Assembly (NCBI GenBank): GCA_035403465.1
Contig: DAONFG010000029.1
Span: 1 to 44,947, forward strand
Direction: 5' to 3'
Length of the DNA: 44,947 nucleotides
From: JAAYBQ01 sp035403465
GTDB taxonomy: Bacteria > Spirochaetota > UBA4802 > UBA5550
Shown here: positions 34,859 through 42,499 of the stretch, piece after piece
How the letters are laid out: the number at the start of each line of letters is the position of its first letter
Numbering within the stretch: the stretch's first letter is position 1
The notes under the pieces: generated by a model
The model's database searches: none
Seen by the model: only the letters and a program-made list of their open reading frames with translations
Told to the model about the DNA's origin: nothing
Translations under genes and position numbers: made by a program

Positions 34859-35896
34859 TTATTTCGACGACTTGATTTTGTCCCAGAGGTCCGAATATTT
34901 TGTATTATTTTCGCCCAGGTCTATAAGGAAGTCGCATTTCGATAGGACTTCGTCGGACGGGTTGATCGCCGGGTTTGACATGAACTCTTTGTCCATGAGC
35001 TTCTGCGCCTCTTTATTGGGCGAGAGGTAGTAGACAAAATCCATATTGTCCTTTGAGTTGACCGGGTCCAGCATAAAGTTAATGAACCTGTATGCCATCT
35101 CGGTGTTGTTCGAGTTCACCGGAATTACAAAATCATCCTGGCTGATTGATGTCCCTTCAGAGGGAAGCGCAAAACCGATGTCCTCGTTCTCTCCCATGAT
35201 CTGCAGGGCGTCGCCGTTATACACCTGTATAAGGTAGAACTCGCCGGATGAAAGACCGCGCTTGGCCTCGTCAACGTCAAACTTGGCTATGTTTCTTTTC
35301 CACCTGATGACCGTATCACCTGCCTTCTGCAGTTCCGTGTCATCTGTTGTGTTGTACCTGTAACCGTTAAACTTGAGAGCCGCGCCTATTACTTCACGCA
35401 CATCGTTCAGCAGAGTCATGCGACCCTTGAGGTCTGTCCTGTCGTACATGGACCACGAGGGTTTGAAGTTTTTAACTTTTTTCTTGTTGTACGCGATACC
35501 GCAGTATGTCACCATGTAGGGCACACTGTACTTCATTACCGGGTCAAGTCCCCTGGCTATGAAGTCTGTATCGATGTTCCTGATATTTTTGAGTTTTGAA
35601 CGGTCAATCTCCCGGAGCATATTCTGTTCATACATTATCTTCGACATATAACTGGAGGGGAAGAGTATGTCATAACCCTGGGCGCCGGCCTTGAGCTTGG
35701 CGTATAGTGCTTCATTAGAATCAAAGTAGTTCATCACAACTGTGCAGTTGTTTTCTTTTTCAAATTTTTCTATAACCTTGGGATTCATGTAGTCCGCCCA
35801 GTTAAAGATGTGAAGTTCCTTTTTGGCCTTGCCGCACATTGAAACCGATCCAGCCATTACTGCGCACAGAACAGCAGAAAGAATTGTTTTTTTCAT
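34859..35896 (-). CDS. potD: Spermidine/putrescine-binding protein PotD
   Basis: This 345-residue solute-binding protein begins with a signal peptide whose Cys21 (VSMCGKAKKE) suggests a lipoprotein anchor with a loose lipobox. The mature part starts ELHIFNWADYM, the classical PotD opening, and contains VPYMVTYCGIAYNKK and DDFVIPVNSNNTEMAYRFIN. It captures polyamines in the periplasm and hands them to PotBC. Its start overlaps the potC stop (ATGA). In this operon it is last, after the ATPase and both permeases. Confidence 0.94.
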   Translation of the reverse strand: MKKTILSAVLCAVMAGSVSMCGKAKKELHIFNWADYMNPKVIEKFEKENNCTVVMNYFDSNEALYAKLKAGAQGYDILFPSSYMSKIMYEQNMLREIDRSKLKNIRNIDTDFIARGLDPVMKYSVPYMVTYCGIAYNKKKVKNFKPSWSMYDRTDLKGRMTLLNDVREVIGAALKFNGYRYNTTDDTELQKAGDTVIRWKRNIAKFDVDEAKRGLSSGEFYLIQVYNGDALQIMGENEDIGFALPSEGTSISQDDFVIPVNSNNTEMAYRFINFMLDPVNSKDNMDFVYYLSPNKEAQKLMDKEFMSNPAINPSDEVLSKCDFLIDLGENNTKYSDLWDKIKSSK

Positions 35897-36663
35897 TCCC
35901 TGACCTCCAGAAGTTTTTTACTGATAAATATTATGATAAAGGTTAACGCGATCAGGATTACTGAAAGCGCATTAATCACAGAGGGTGAACCATGCCGCAT
36001 CATGCTGTAGATGTATAACGGCAGCGTGGTTGAGTCGGGGCCCGACACGAAAAAGGTTATGACAAAATCATCCATCGAAAGGGTGAACGCAAGCAGGCCC
36101 CCTGCCGCGATGCCAGGCATGAGAAAGGGGAGCAGTATCCTGCGTACAGCTGTTCCCCATGATGCTCCAAGGTCGAGCGCGGCTTCAAGTATGGAGTAGT
36201 CAAAGTCCTGGAACCTTCCCAGCACAACCATGGCAACATAGCTCATGCTGAATGTAACGTGCGCGAGGAAAATGGTAAAGAGTCCAAGCCCGGCTTTAAG
36301 CGAAACAAAGAAAAGGAGCAGGCTTATGCCCATGAGTATGTCAGGTATCACGAGCGGAAGGTATATGAGCATGTTGTGGCCTATCTGCATCTTTGTTTTA
36401 TACCTGTACAGGGCAAAAGCAGCCAGTGTCCCCAGCACTATGGAAACAGCAGTTGAACTGGATGCTATGATAAGCGTGTTGGTGATAGCGTGCCATATGT
36501 TCCTGTCTGTTAAGAGCTTTACATACCAGTCAAGGGTGAAGCCCTTCCATGCTCCCCCGAAGCGCGACGAGTTGAATGACTGGGCAATAACAATAACTAT
36601 GGGCAGGTAGAAGAAAACCAGTATGCCCACTGTTACAAATAATGGAAACCGGCTTTTCCTCAT
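35893..36663 (-). CDS. potC: Polyamine ABC transporter permease PotC
   Basis: This 256-residue inner-membrane permease has six predicted helices. The ABC coupling (EAA) motif reads EAALDLGASWGTAVRRILLP (about 160-180). It begins MRKSRFPLFVTVGILVFFYL and includes IVIAQSFNSSRFGGAWKGF, a typical PotC start. It forms the channel with PotB. A 2-base gap separates it from potB, and it overlaps potD. Confidence 0.94.
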   Translation of the reverse strand: MRKSRFPLFVTVGILVFFYLPIVIVIAQSFNSSRFGGAWKGFTLDWYVKLLTDRNIWHAITNTLIIASSSTAVSIVLGTLAAFALYRYKTKMQIGHNMLIYLPLVIPDILMGISLLLFFVSLKAGLGLFTIFLAHVTFSMSYVAMVVLGRFQDFDYSILEAALDLGASWGTAVRRILLPFLMPGIAAGGLLAFTLSMDDFVITFFVSGPDSTTLPLYIYSMMRHGSPSVINALSVILIALTFIIIFISKKLLEVRE

Positions 36664-36665
36664 CC

Positions 36666-37535
36666 CTATATCCCCAGCGATGCTGAATTTTTTTCCTTGA
36701 AGAACCGCCTGGTCATGCCTATGGCAACCGGGAGCAGCACGGCCAGAATCAGCAGTGCCGAGAGGGCGCTGGCATGGGGCAGGTTGCGGTCAACAAATGT
36801 GCGCTGGGCAATCTTGTTCCCGATCATCTCCGCAGAGGGCCCGCCCACAATGTCCGGTATAACGTATGAACCAAGCGCGGGTATGAATACCACTATGATA
36901 GCCGTGATCAGCCCCTGCCTTATGCCCGGAATAAATACGCGCATGAAAGCCTGGAGCCTGCTTGCGCCAAGGTCATAGGCTGCCTCGAGCAGGTGGTGGT
37001 CGAATTTCTCGGCGGCTGCATAAATCGGGAGCAGCGCAAACGGGAGGTATGAGTATATGATAACAATGAGCACCGCTTCAGTTCTATATAGCAGCAGAGA
37101 TTCCGGGGATGCCAGGTGCAGTGTAACCAGTATCTGCTTGAACAGCCCTTCGGGGTGCAGGAAGACCTTCCACGCGAATATGCGGATCAGGAAGTTTATC
37201 CAGAACGGCACAATGACAAGCAGGAGTATTATGTTCTGGTATTTTTTAGCAAGCCTTGATATGTAGTAGCCCGCTGGTATTGCGGTAACTATGCACACGG
37301 CTGTGGAAACAAAGCTCAGCCAGAATGTTCTCCAGATTATTTCGGGGTAGTTGGGATTTTTCAGGTCCCTGAACGTATCCAGTGTCCACTGGTCGCCTAT
37401 GCCCCCGTAGGGATCGGCGTTCCTGAATGCCATGGCAACCACCAGGACCGTGGGAATAATGAAAAAAACAAGCAGCCATCCAGCTGAAGGCAACGTTATC
37501 AGCATTTCGTTTTTTTTACTTCTAATGCCGGGCAT
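36666..37535 (-). CDS. potB: Polyamine ABC transporter permease PotB
   Basis: This 289-residue permease has six predicted helices and the coupling motif EAAYDLGASRLQAFMRVFIP (about 195-215). IINWNFL-like family spots include INFLIRIFAWKVFLHPEG (about 113-130), the segment diagnostic of PotB. It begins with a short cytoplasmic basic stretch. Its start overlaps the stop of potA (TAATG), and it is coupled to potC. It pairs with PotC as the membrane part of the importer. Confidence 0.94.
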   Translation of the reverse strand: MPGIRSKKNEMLITLPSAGWLLVFFIIPTVLVVAMAFRNADPYGGIGDQWTLDTFRDLKNPNYPEIIWRTFWLSFVSTAVCIVTAIPAGYYISRLAKKYQNIILLLVIVPFWINFLIRIFAWKVFLHPEGLFKQILVTLHLASPESLLLYRTEAVLIVIIYSYLPFALLPIYAAAEKFDHHLLEAAYDLGASRLQAFMRVFIPGIRQGLITAIIVVFIPALGSYVIPDIVGGPSAEMIGNKIAQRTFVDRNLPHASALSALLILAVLLPVAIGMTRRFFKEKNSASLGI

Positions 37536-38710
37536 TACTCTTCTGACTCCGATTCGCTTTCAATTTCGGCCATGATCTCCTCGTCCGGGAGTGTAAGCAG
37601 CGCCTCGTCTTCAAGTTTATACTGTTCAAGCATGTAGCAGTAGTCAGCGTGCCAGGAGAGCCAGACCTCGTCGCCCCAGGTTATTATCTTCTCGTCGAGC
37701 ATGTACCTGTCGTGGAGCTTCTTTATTTCTATCAGGTAATCGTTCACCTTTACCCAGTACTTTGTGTGGTAGCCCAGGTAGATGATCTCCTTGACTGTTC
37801 CTTTTACTTTGTTATACATTTCAGGGAGTTCGGGTTTCTGTATTGAGACAGAGAACTTTTCGGGCCTTATGCTTATGTAGACGCGCTCCCCCTTTTTTAT
37901 CTTCTTGTCGTTGTAAACTGTCACGTCTGTGAATCCGTCAATGTGCAGCTTGCTGTAGGGCTCATCAACCTCGACAACGTCCCCTTCGAAAAAATTTGTG
38001 TCGCCGATGAATGCTGCAACAAAACTTGTGCGCGGCGCCTCGTATATCTGTGCCGGGGTTCCCACCTGTTCAACCAGGCCTTCGTTCAGCACTGCGATGT
38101 TGTCGCTCAGGCTCATTGCCTCGCTCTGGTCATGTGTGACGTAGAGGAAGGTTATCCCCACTTCGTCATGGATGTTGTCAAGGTCAACAAGCATGCGCTG
38201 GCGAAGCTTCAGGTCAAGTGCAGCCAGAGGTTCATCGAGCAGGAGCACCTTGGGCTTATTGATAAGGGCGCGTGCAATGGCCACCCGCTGTTTCTGGCCG
38301 CCGCTCAGTTTGTCGGTTTTTTTGTACACGTGGTCCGTGAGCTGTATGAGTTCAAGGTATTTGAATACCTCCTCTTTTATCTGTTTCTCTTTGACGCCGG
38401 ATATGCGGAGTCCAAAGGCGATGTTTTCAAATACGTTCAGGTTGGGGAATAACGCGTAGTTCTGGAACACTGTATTCACCTGGCGCCTGTTCGGGCTCAG
38501 GTCTGTAATATCCTCGCCGTTAAGGATAATCCTTCCGGAATCCGGCTCCTCCAGACCCGCGCATATACGCAGAAGCGTGGTCTTGCCGCATCCGCTGGGC
38601 CCCAGGAGCGAAAAGATCTCCCCTTTCTTTACGGTGAGGGATACATTATCGAGCACTTTGTTTGAGCCGAAACTCTTGGAAATCCCCTCAAAGATTAGAA
38701 AGTCATCCAT
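37535..38710 (-). CDS. potA: Polyamine ABC transporter ATPase PotA
   Basis: This 391-residue ATPase powers polyamine import. Walker A is GPSGCGKT (37-44), the signature LSGGQ lies at 135-139 and Walker B LLLDEP at 156-161, followed by the H-loop in VTHDQSEAMSLSDN. After the ATPase domain comes a TOBE-like regulatory domain (about 240-360). The C-terminus ends in an acidic tail, IMAEIESESESEE, longer and more acidic than usual. It is the first gene of potABCD on the minus strand. Confidence 0.95.
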   Translation of the reverse strand: MDDFLIFEGISKSFGSNKVLDNVSLTVKKGEIFSLLGPSGCGKTTLLRICAGLEEPDSGRIILNGEDITDLSPNRRQVNTVFQNYALFPNLNVFENIAFGLRISGVKEKQIKEEVFKYLELIQLTDHVYKKTDKLSGGQKQRVAIARALINKPKVLLLDEPLAALDLKLRQRMLVDLDNIHDEVGITFLYVTHDQSEAMSLSDNIAVLNEGLVEQVGTPAQIYEAPRTSFVAAFIGDTNFFEGDVVEVDEPYSKLHIDGFTDVTVYNDKKIKKGERVYISIRPEKFSVSIQKPELPEMYNKVKGTVKEIIYLGYHTKYWVKVNDYLIEIKKLHDRYMLDEKIITWGDEVWLSWHADYCYMLEQYKLEDEALLTLPDEEIMAEIESESESEE

Positions 38711-38924
38711 TAATACTCCCCCGGCAGATTGTTACAGGATATGAGATGATTTATTTACAGGAATTAACTGTGAGTAATTTTACAGCAGCGGTAAAATAGT
38801 TCAAGAGAAAAAATTTCCGGGGGGAAAAACATTTATAAAGGATAAAGACAGGCAGAGTCTCATGGTAGCTGAATATACTGCTTATTCTGCGGGCTCTCCG
38901 CTCTGCTGCCGTATATAATTCCAG

Positions 38925-39122
38925 TCAGGATTCACTCTCTGCAGCCTTTGAGGAAATATTTTTAATCCTGTGAACATCTTTCCAGAAAAGGATTTCAACA
39001 TCTTTGCTGCTGATAGCCGGATGATCCTGCATTATTTTTGCAATAGACAGATTTTTTGCAAGCTCTGTAAGTTCGAAGGTCTTGTCAAGGTTGTCAGTCA
39101 TTCTTTTCTGTTCAGGCGTCAT
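38925..39122 (-). CDS. 65-residue protein of unknown function at the edge of the TA island
   Basis: Two starts are possible: ATG 39140, which begins nearly at the predicted transcription start, and ATG 39122, which has CAGGA 6 bases upstream and is preferred. The product is charged and helical (MTPEQKRMTDNLDKTFELTE) and has no recognised domain. Its promoter carries a perfect 12-base palindrome in the spacer, the design seen in the TA operons nearby. It may be an antitoxin-like or TA-associated protein, but no toxin partner adjoins it. It lies divergent from the first HigB-like gene. Confidence 0.55.
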   Translation of the reverse strand: MTPEQKRMTDNLDKTFELTELAKNLSIAKIMQDHPAISSKDVEILFWKDVHRIKNISSKAAESES

Positions 39123-39151
39123 TAATATTCCTGATTTCATATTCTTAATAA

Positions 39152-39180
39152 TTAATAATTACAATCACGTGATTTGTCAA
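39152..39180 (-). promoter_or_regulatory. Promoter with palindromic operator, 65-residue gene
   Basis: On the minus strand TTGACA (39180-39175) and TATTAA (39157-39152) are 17 bases apart. The spacer carries the perfect palindrome AATCACGTGATT (39163-39174). Transcription would start near 39145. A regulator bound to the palindrome would block RNA polymerase. Confidence 0.6.
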
Positions 39181-39271
39181 GTGAGATTATCCCCGCCGTG
39201 AATATGGTTGCAGTTACATATGACGAGTCTGGATCGTGAAAATAACGGCAAAAACAAGCGAAGAAAAAGGA

Positions 39272-39301
39272 TTGACATTTACATCATTTTTGATGTATCA
39301 T
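39272..39301 (+). promoter_or_regulatory. Promoter and operator of the first HigB-like toxin
   Basis: TTGACA (39272-39277) and TATCAT (39296-39301) are 18 bases apart. The inverted repeat TACATCA-TTTT-TGATGTA (39280-39297) occupies the spacer and touches the -10 box. Six bases separate the -10 box from ATG 39308, so transcription should begin at or near the ATG. Confidence 0.65.
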
Positions 39302-39307
39302 TTTATT

Positions 39308-39682
39308 ATGAATTTACGATGGAGAATTTTATATTACACGGCTGAAAATGGTGATTGCCCGGTGGAAAACTTTATTAACATCAGGAGTATATCCAACCAG
39401 GCTAAAATATTTAACTGGATTGAACAGCTTGAAATTAAAGGGCCGAATCTTCCAAGGCCATATGCAGACCTGCTTGAAGATGGAATCCATGAATTAAGGA
39501 TGAAGTTGTCAGGGGACCAGGTAAGGATTCTATATTTTTTCTGTTACAAGGAATATATAATACTTACTCATGCGTTTTTCAAGAATACGGACAAAGTACC
39601 ACGGTCAGAGCTTGTGAAAGCGAAAAAGTATAGAGATGATTTTATCAGACGATTTAATAAGAAAGATTCAAAAGGTAAATAA
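39308..39682 (+). CDS. higB: HigB/RelE-family toxin (Gp49-like), first copy
   Basis: This 124-residue protein is read from ATG 39308; the longer frame to 39236 crosses the promoter and is rejected. It belongs to the phage-Gp49/HigB type of RelE-fold mRNA-interfering toxins (PF05973). Evidence is RILYYTAENGDCPVENFI at the start, GIHELRMKLSGDQVRILYFF in the core and IILTHAFFKNTDKVP, the family's last strand. Such toxins cut mRNA at the ribosome. The antitoxin gene starts 1 base after its stop, the toxin-first order typical of HigBA. Sequence around the start has no ribosome site, in agreement with a leaderless transcript. Confidence 0.88.
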   Translation: MNLRWRILYYTAENGDCPVENFINIRSISNQAKIFNWIEQLEIKGPNLPRPYADLLEDGIHELRMKLSGDQVRILYFFCYKEYIILTHAFFKNTDKVPRSELVKAKKYRDDFIRRFNKKDSKGK

Positions 39683-39683
39683 T

Positions 39684-39965
39684 ATGCGAACATTCAGAGA
39701 GCACTTAAATGAAAAAAAGAAAGATCGCAAATTCCTTGAAGCATATAATGCTGAAAAGGAACTGATTGAACTGGCTGTTAAAATTGCGGAAGCAAGAAAC
39801 AAACTCGGCATTTCACAGCAGGAGCTTGCAAAAAGGGCAAAAATTACACAGCAGCAGCTTTCCAGGGTTGAAAACGGTGTGAGTTTTAACATAACTACCT
39901 TTCTAAAAATATGTAATGCCCTTGGAATGAAGATTAATCTTACAAGATCAGCCCATAGGGTATAG
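39684..39965 (+). CDS. higA: HigA-type XRE antitoxin, first copy
   Basis: This 93-residue protein is read from ATG 39684, with AAGG about 9 bases before it. A helix-turn-helix of the XRE/Cro type spans about 40-88 (KLGISQQELAKRAKITQQQL, then SRVENGVSFNITTFLKICNA). The first 35 residues, charged and helical, are presumed to bind the toxin. It should neutralise the preceding toxin and repress the operon through the inverted repeat at 39280-39297. Confidence 0.88.
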   Translation: MRTFREHLNEKKKDRKFLEAYNAEKELIELAVKIAEARNKLGISQQELAKRAKITQQQLSRVENGVSFNITTFLKICNALGMKINLTRSAHRV

Positions 39966-40345
39966 AATGTTAAATGAGGTGGATTCAGATACCGTACTCT
40001 CGCTTGTGATCCACTCAAAACCGGAGTGGACTGATCCATTATTCCAGCTGACCCCTTTTTACAGGAATGTTGCACGTGAAGGGATCAGGATTTGACTCCT
40101 TCGTGAAATTATTTCCGGATGAAATTGAACAGCAGTTTATCAATTAATTTTATTCGTTTATCTATACCCGCATCAGAAGCCTTAAAATCCGGATAAAAAC
40201 CCTCTTTTTGTTGACACAATCCCCAAAGTGTATTCATAATTAAGACATTCCTCCGGGAGACGTGAGGCTGATGGATATGATATCCCTGAAGACGGGGTGC
40301 TGCATACATCATACCGGGCGGCCATAATAATCAAAGGAGCCATCT
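39966..40345 (+). other. Intergenic region with gene debris
   Basis: This 380-base region follows the first TA pair. It holds the putative nucleotidyltransferase relic at 39967-40095. On the minus strand an open frame (40312-40109) encodes a 42-67-residue peptide ending DKRIKLIDKLLFNFIRK, with GGAGGA but poor spacing before an inner ATG. I regard it as debris. Nothing else was recognised. Confidence 0.5.
39967..40095 (+). pseudogene. Possible relic of an MNT-type nucleotidyltransferase antitoxin
   Basis: A 42-codon frame starts 1 base after the antitoxin stop. Its end, LTPFYRNVAREGIRI, resembles the C-terminal ending of minimal nucleotidyltransferases (F-x-R-N-V-x-R-E-G-x). The catalytic GSX10DXD part is missing. 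It may be what is left of a third TA gene. The similarity is from memory and short, so this is a weak call. Confidence 0.35.
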
Positions 40346-40933
40346 ATGCTAAAAAGAATTCTTGTTTCTGTAATTACCCTGGCGCTTGTGTATACCGCAG
40401 GCCTGGCAAAAGAGATCGCCGGTGTGGTCATGCCCGAATCATACACACTGGGGCAGGATAACCTGGTACTTAACGGCGCGGGCCTCAGGGAAAAATTCGC
40501 GATCGGTGTTGATGTATATGTAAGCGGTCTTTACCTGAAGAACAAAACAAACAACGCACTGCAAATCATCAATGCTCACGAGTCCATGGTAATCAGGCTG
40601 TGCATGGTGAGAAACGTGAATGTGCAGGAGTTCAGCGAGAACACACTTGCCGGATTCCAGGAATCTGCCGCAAACCTGGGCATCGACATAAGGAGCATCG
40701 ACAAAGAGATCAAACAGTTCCTTGAAGTATTCAGCGGCAGCATCTCAAAGAACGATGTGTTTGACATCACCTGGTCCAAAGCCGGGGGCGTCAGGGTATA
40801 TAAAAATTTCAGCAAGACACCCAGGGTGACTATAAAGAACATGACACTCAAGAGGGCGCTTTTCGGAATCTGGCTTACAAACAGGTCCGAGGATAAGCTG
40901 AATGTTCTTCGCAGGGGAATGCTGGGACAGTAG
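40346..40933 (+). CDS. Chalcone-isomerase-like secreted protein
   Basis: This 195-residue protein has a signal peptide ending near residue 21 (AGLAKEIAG). The mature protein has the pattern of the bacterial chalcone-isomerase-like family (PF16036): VLNGAGLREKFAIGVDVYVS, then GLYLKNK, and near the end LKRALFGIWL. These proteins have the fold of plant chalcone isomerase but probably bind lipids or other ligands in the periplasm; isomerase activity is not expected. AAAGGAG lies 6 bases before the ATG. It is an ordinary chromosomal gene lying inside the TA island. Confidence 0.88.
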   Translation: MLKRILVSVITLALVYTAGLAKEIAGVVMPESYTLGQDNLVLNGAGLREKFAIGVDVYVSGLYLKNKTNNALQIINAHESMVIRLCMVRNVNVQEFSENTLAGFQESAANLGIDIRSIDKEIKQFLEVFSGSISKNDVFDITWSKAGGVRVYKNFSKTPRVTIKNMTLKRALFGIWLTNRSEDKLNVLRRGMLGQ

Positions 40934-40951
40934 GTTTTTAATAAATTACTC

Positions 40952-40982
40952 ATGAATGGTCTCTATTCAGGCGGCCATTCAT
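40952..40982 (+). terminator. Hairpin after the chalcone-isomerase-like gene
   Basis: ATGAATGGTC (40952-40961) and GGCCATTCAT (40973-40982) form a 10-bp stem with one T-G pair and an 11-base loop, 18 bases after the stop. No clear U-tract follows, so it is a weak terminator candidate. Confidence 0.45.
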
Positions 40983-41006
40983 ATGCAGGGAATTTAAAAT
41001 GAAGAA

Positions 41007-41228
41007 TTATGCGGCATACCTGACGATTTCAAGTTCAGTTTGAATATCGATCGTTGAAAGTATTGATTCAACACGATCCATTACCGTGTCATCAATTAAA
41101 TATTCGCCGCAACCACTACACTGCACTACCGGAAGGTCCTTAATAATAACAATCGATTTATCACCGATCTTAAAAGGAAGGTCTGTAATAATATGGTTCA
41201 TTTCCGAACCGCACATATGGCAAATCAT
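41007..41228 (-). CDS. YgiT-type zinc-finger antitoxin
   Basis: This 73-residue protein is read from ATG 41228, which has a strong AGGAGG 8 bases upstream. It carries CHMC near the start and CSGC later, the two zinc-binding Cys pairs of the YgiT/MqsA N-terminal domain (DLPVVQCSGCGEYLI is typical). No C-terminal helix-turn-helix is present, unlike MqsA. Such short YgiT proteins are usually paired with DUF4258 toxins. Its ATG overlaps the stop of that gene (ATGA). Confidence 0.85.
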   Translation of the reverse strand: MICHMCGSEMNHIITDLPFKIGDKSIVIIKDLPVVQCSGCGEYLIDDTVMDRVESILSTIDIQTELEIVRYAA

Positions 41229-41464
41229 AATTTGTTCCTCCTTTTTAAATCTGAATCCCATTGCATTGGATCAGGGTAATACGCTGTGACAATCCGGACA
41301 TTCTTACCGGCATAATCCACAGCAAATACAATATGAAATATCACATCATTATAGTTTGCATAAACCAGATAACTTGGAAGATATTTATCTTCCGGAGATG
41401 ATTCAATAATTTCAAAACTGCCTGTGGCAAGCTCAATAATTTCCCGGGAAATAAAAACATTCAT
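41225..41464 (-). CDS. DUF4258 putative toxin
   Basis: This 79-residue protein contains YLVYANYNDVIFHIVFAVDY and VRIVTAYYPDPMQWD, the pattern of DUF4258 and related RelE-fold toxin families, and it is followed by a YgiT antitoxin. Its ATG overlaps the stop codon of a remnant antitoxin C-terminus (see the scar at 41461-41534), so it uses the ribosome traffic or Shine-Dalgarno context of a lost upstream gene. The first codons (ATGAATGTTTTT) resemble those of the vapC relic at 43384. Confidence 0.8.
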   Translation of the reverse strand: MNVFISREIIELATGSFEIIESSPEDKYLPSYLVYANYNDVIFHIVFAVDYAGKNVRIVTAYYPDPMQWDSDLKRRNKL

Positions 41465-41534
41465 ATCCTGTCGCCTTTCCGTTCAGCAGCAGTGTCAAAA
41501 CAGTTTAAGCTGCACATCCCTCATGTTGTATTTA
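41461..41534 (-). pseudogene. Scar: fused 3' ends of DUF763 and vapB-like genes
   Basis: Bases 41495-41534 match 43701-43740, the 3' end of the DUF763 gene, at 36 of 40 positions and still encode MRDVQLKLF and a stop. The adjoining 41461-41496 match the 3' end of vapB (43381-43416) at 27 of 36 positions and encode DTAAERKGDRI and a stop, against DTNIDREGDRI. The order is the same as in the native locus but the roughly 280 bases between the two ends are deleted. This is a leftover of a duplicated DUF763-vapB segment. Confidence 0.75.
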
Positions 41535-41602
41535 TCATCTGGCTAAAATGTTCAAAGGTTTCACTTGAAGCTGGTGGTGGAGCTGTCCTCGAAAAATGAT
41601 GG

Positions 41603-41998
41603 CTATTGAAGTAGATTGCTGATAATGTCTAATAAATGATTCATGTTTTGCAGTAACTCTTTTACTTCTGATTCTGTGTATTGTGTAAAGTCATCATAAT
41701 CTCCTTTTGAGCGCATCTCAAACGCTCTCATAAGATACCTGCCTGCAAGATGATCTACTTTTTTGGTTTTTACATATTCTCGATTAAACCATCCTATAAG
41801 CTGCAGATGTTTTGCCGTGGTAAAATTATCTTTAAGAGCCAGGGCAGATACTATATGATACATCCCGTAATAGATCCGGTTAACAGCCGTATTATAAAAT
41901 TCGGAATCGAATAAAAATAAGGCTTCTTTCTGAAGGCTGTATGCTTTTTCTTTCCGGTGCCTGATAAGTTCGATGCGTTCTGTTTCAGAGAGTGTCAT
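41603..41998 (-). CDS. hepT: HEPN-domain toxin HepT
   Basis: This 131-residue all-helical protein is a HEPN domain. The active motif RX6H is present as R41-IYYGMY-H48, so it is probably a functional RNase toxin. The segment before it (SEFYNTAVN) is usual for the family. Its gene overlaps the 3' end of the mntA-like gene by 14 bases on the minus strand, antitoxin first. In such pairs the antitoxin modifies a tyrosine near the RX4-6H motif by AMPylation; Tyr43, Tyr44 and Tyr47 are candidates here. Confidence 0.9.
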   Translation of the reverse strand: MTLSETERIELIRHRKEKAYSLQKEALFLFDSEFYNTAVNRIYYGMYHIVSALALKDNFTTAKHLQLIGWFNREYVKTKKVDHLAGRYLMRAFEMRSKGDYDDFTQYTESEVKELLQNMNHLLDIISNLLQ

Positions 41999-42311
41999 AC
42001 GCTACACCAGAGTCTATGGCATCCTGAACATAGGGCTGTCTGCCGCGAATTGTCTGTAATTCAGCGGATGAAATAACTTTTACATCTATAAGGATTTCTT
42101 TATCAAGGGAGATGTCGTAACATATGTCATATATTTTCCATTCAAGCTGCCAGTCAATATCTCTGTTGAGTATAACGAGAATATCATAGTCGGAACTGTC
42201 ATTAAAAGTTTCCCGGGTCCTTGAACCAAAGAGTATCACCCGGTCTGTAATATCACCCAGTTGGCTGATTATTGATTGATTAATTAGTTTTAATAAATCG
42301 TTGTTTTTCAT
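41985..42311 (-). CDS. mntA: Nucleotidyltransferase antitoxin MntA
   Basis: This 108-residue minimal nucleotidyltransferase has the exact family motif GSX10DXD: Gly29-Ser30 and Asp41-Tyr-Asp43 in FGSRTRETFNDSSDYDILVI. A third acidic residue lies in ILIDVKVIS. By established knowledge of the HEPN/MNT family it neutralises HepT by transferring AMP to it. It begins a two-gene operon behind a promoter at 42329-42357, with a leader of about 11 bases and no clear ribosome site. Confidence 0.9.
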   Translation of the reverse strand: MKNNDLLKLINQSIISQLGDITDRVILFGSRTRETFNDSSDYDILVILNRDIDWQLEWKIYDICYDISLDKEILIDVKVISSAELQTIRGRQPYVQDAIDSGVAYDTL

Positions 42312-42328
42312 AAATACACTATTTTAAA

Positions 42329-42357
42329 TATATAAAACGAAAAGCAGGCTTTGTCAA
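42329..42357 (-). promoter_or_regulatory. Promoter of the mntA-hepT operon
   Basis: On the minus strand TTGACA (42357-42352) and TATATA (42334-42329) are 17 bases apart. The spacer holds a palindrome AAAGC-AG-GCTTT (42341-42352), starting at the -35 box. Transcription should begin near 42322, 11 bases before the ATG. Confidence 0.6.
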
Positions 42358-42471
42358 GTATATTCAATTTAACCTCAATTTTATGACGTAACAGGGGCCT
42401 GGAGCTTTAAGGAGATCGGGTGATTTCAAGTACAGTTTGATCCGGTGGTGTTTGAGGGGTAAATTTTTTTC

Positions 42472-42499
42472 TTGACAAAGTTCGCAATAATGCTAACTT
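42472..42499 (+). promoter_or_regulatory. Promoter and operator of the second HigB-like toxin
   Basis: TTGACA (42472-42477) and TAACTT (42494-42499) are 16 bases apart. The inverted repeat AAAGTTCGC (42477-42485) / GCTAACTTT (42492-42500), with one mismatch, covers the spacer and the -10 box. Six bases separate the -10 box from ATG 42506, so the transcript should start at the start codon. Confidence 0.65.

Noticed and set aside
40109..40312. Minus-strand open frame of 67 codons between the first TA pair and the chalcone-isomerase-like gene
   Set aside because: It has no domain, no well-spaced ribosome site and lies in a debris region, so it is described in the gap entry only.
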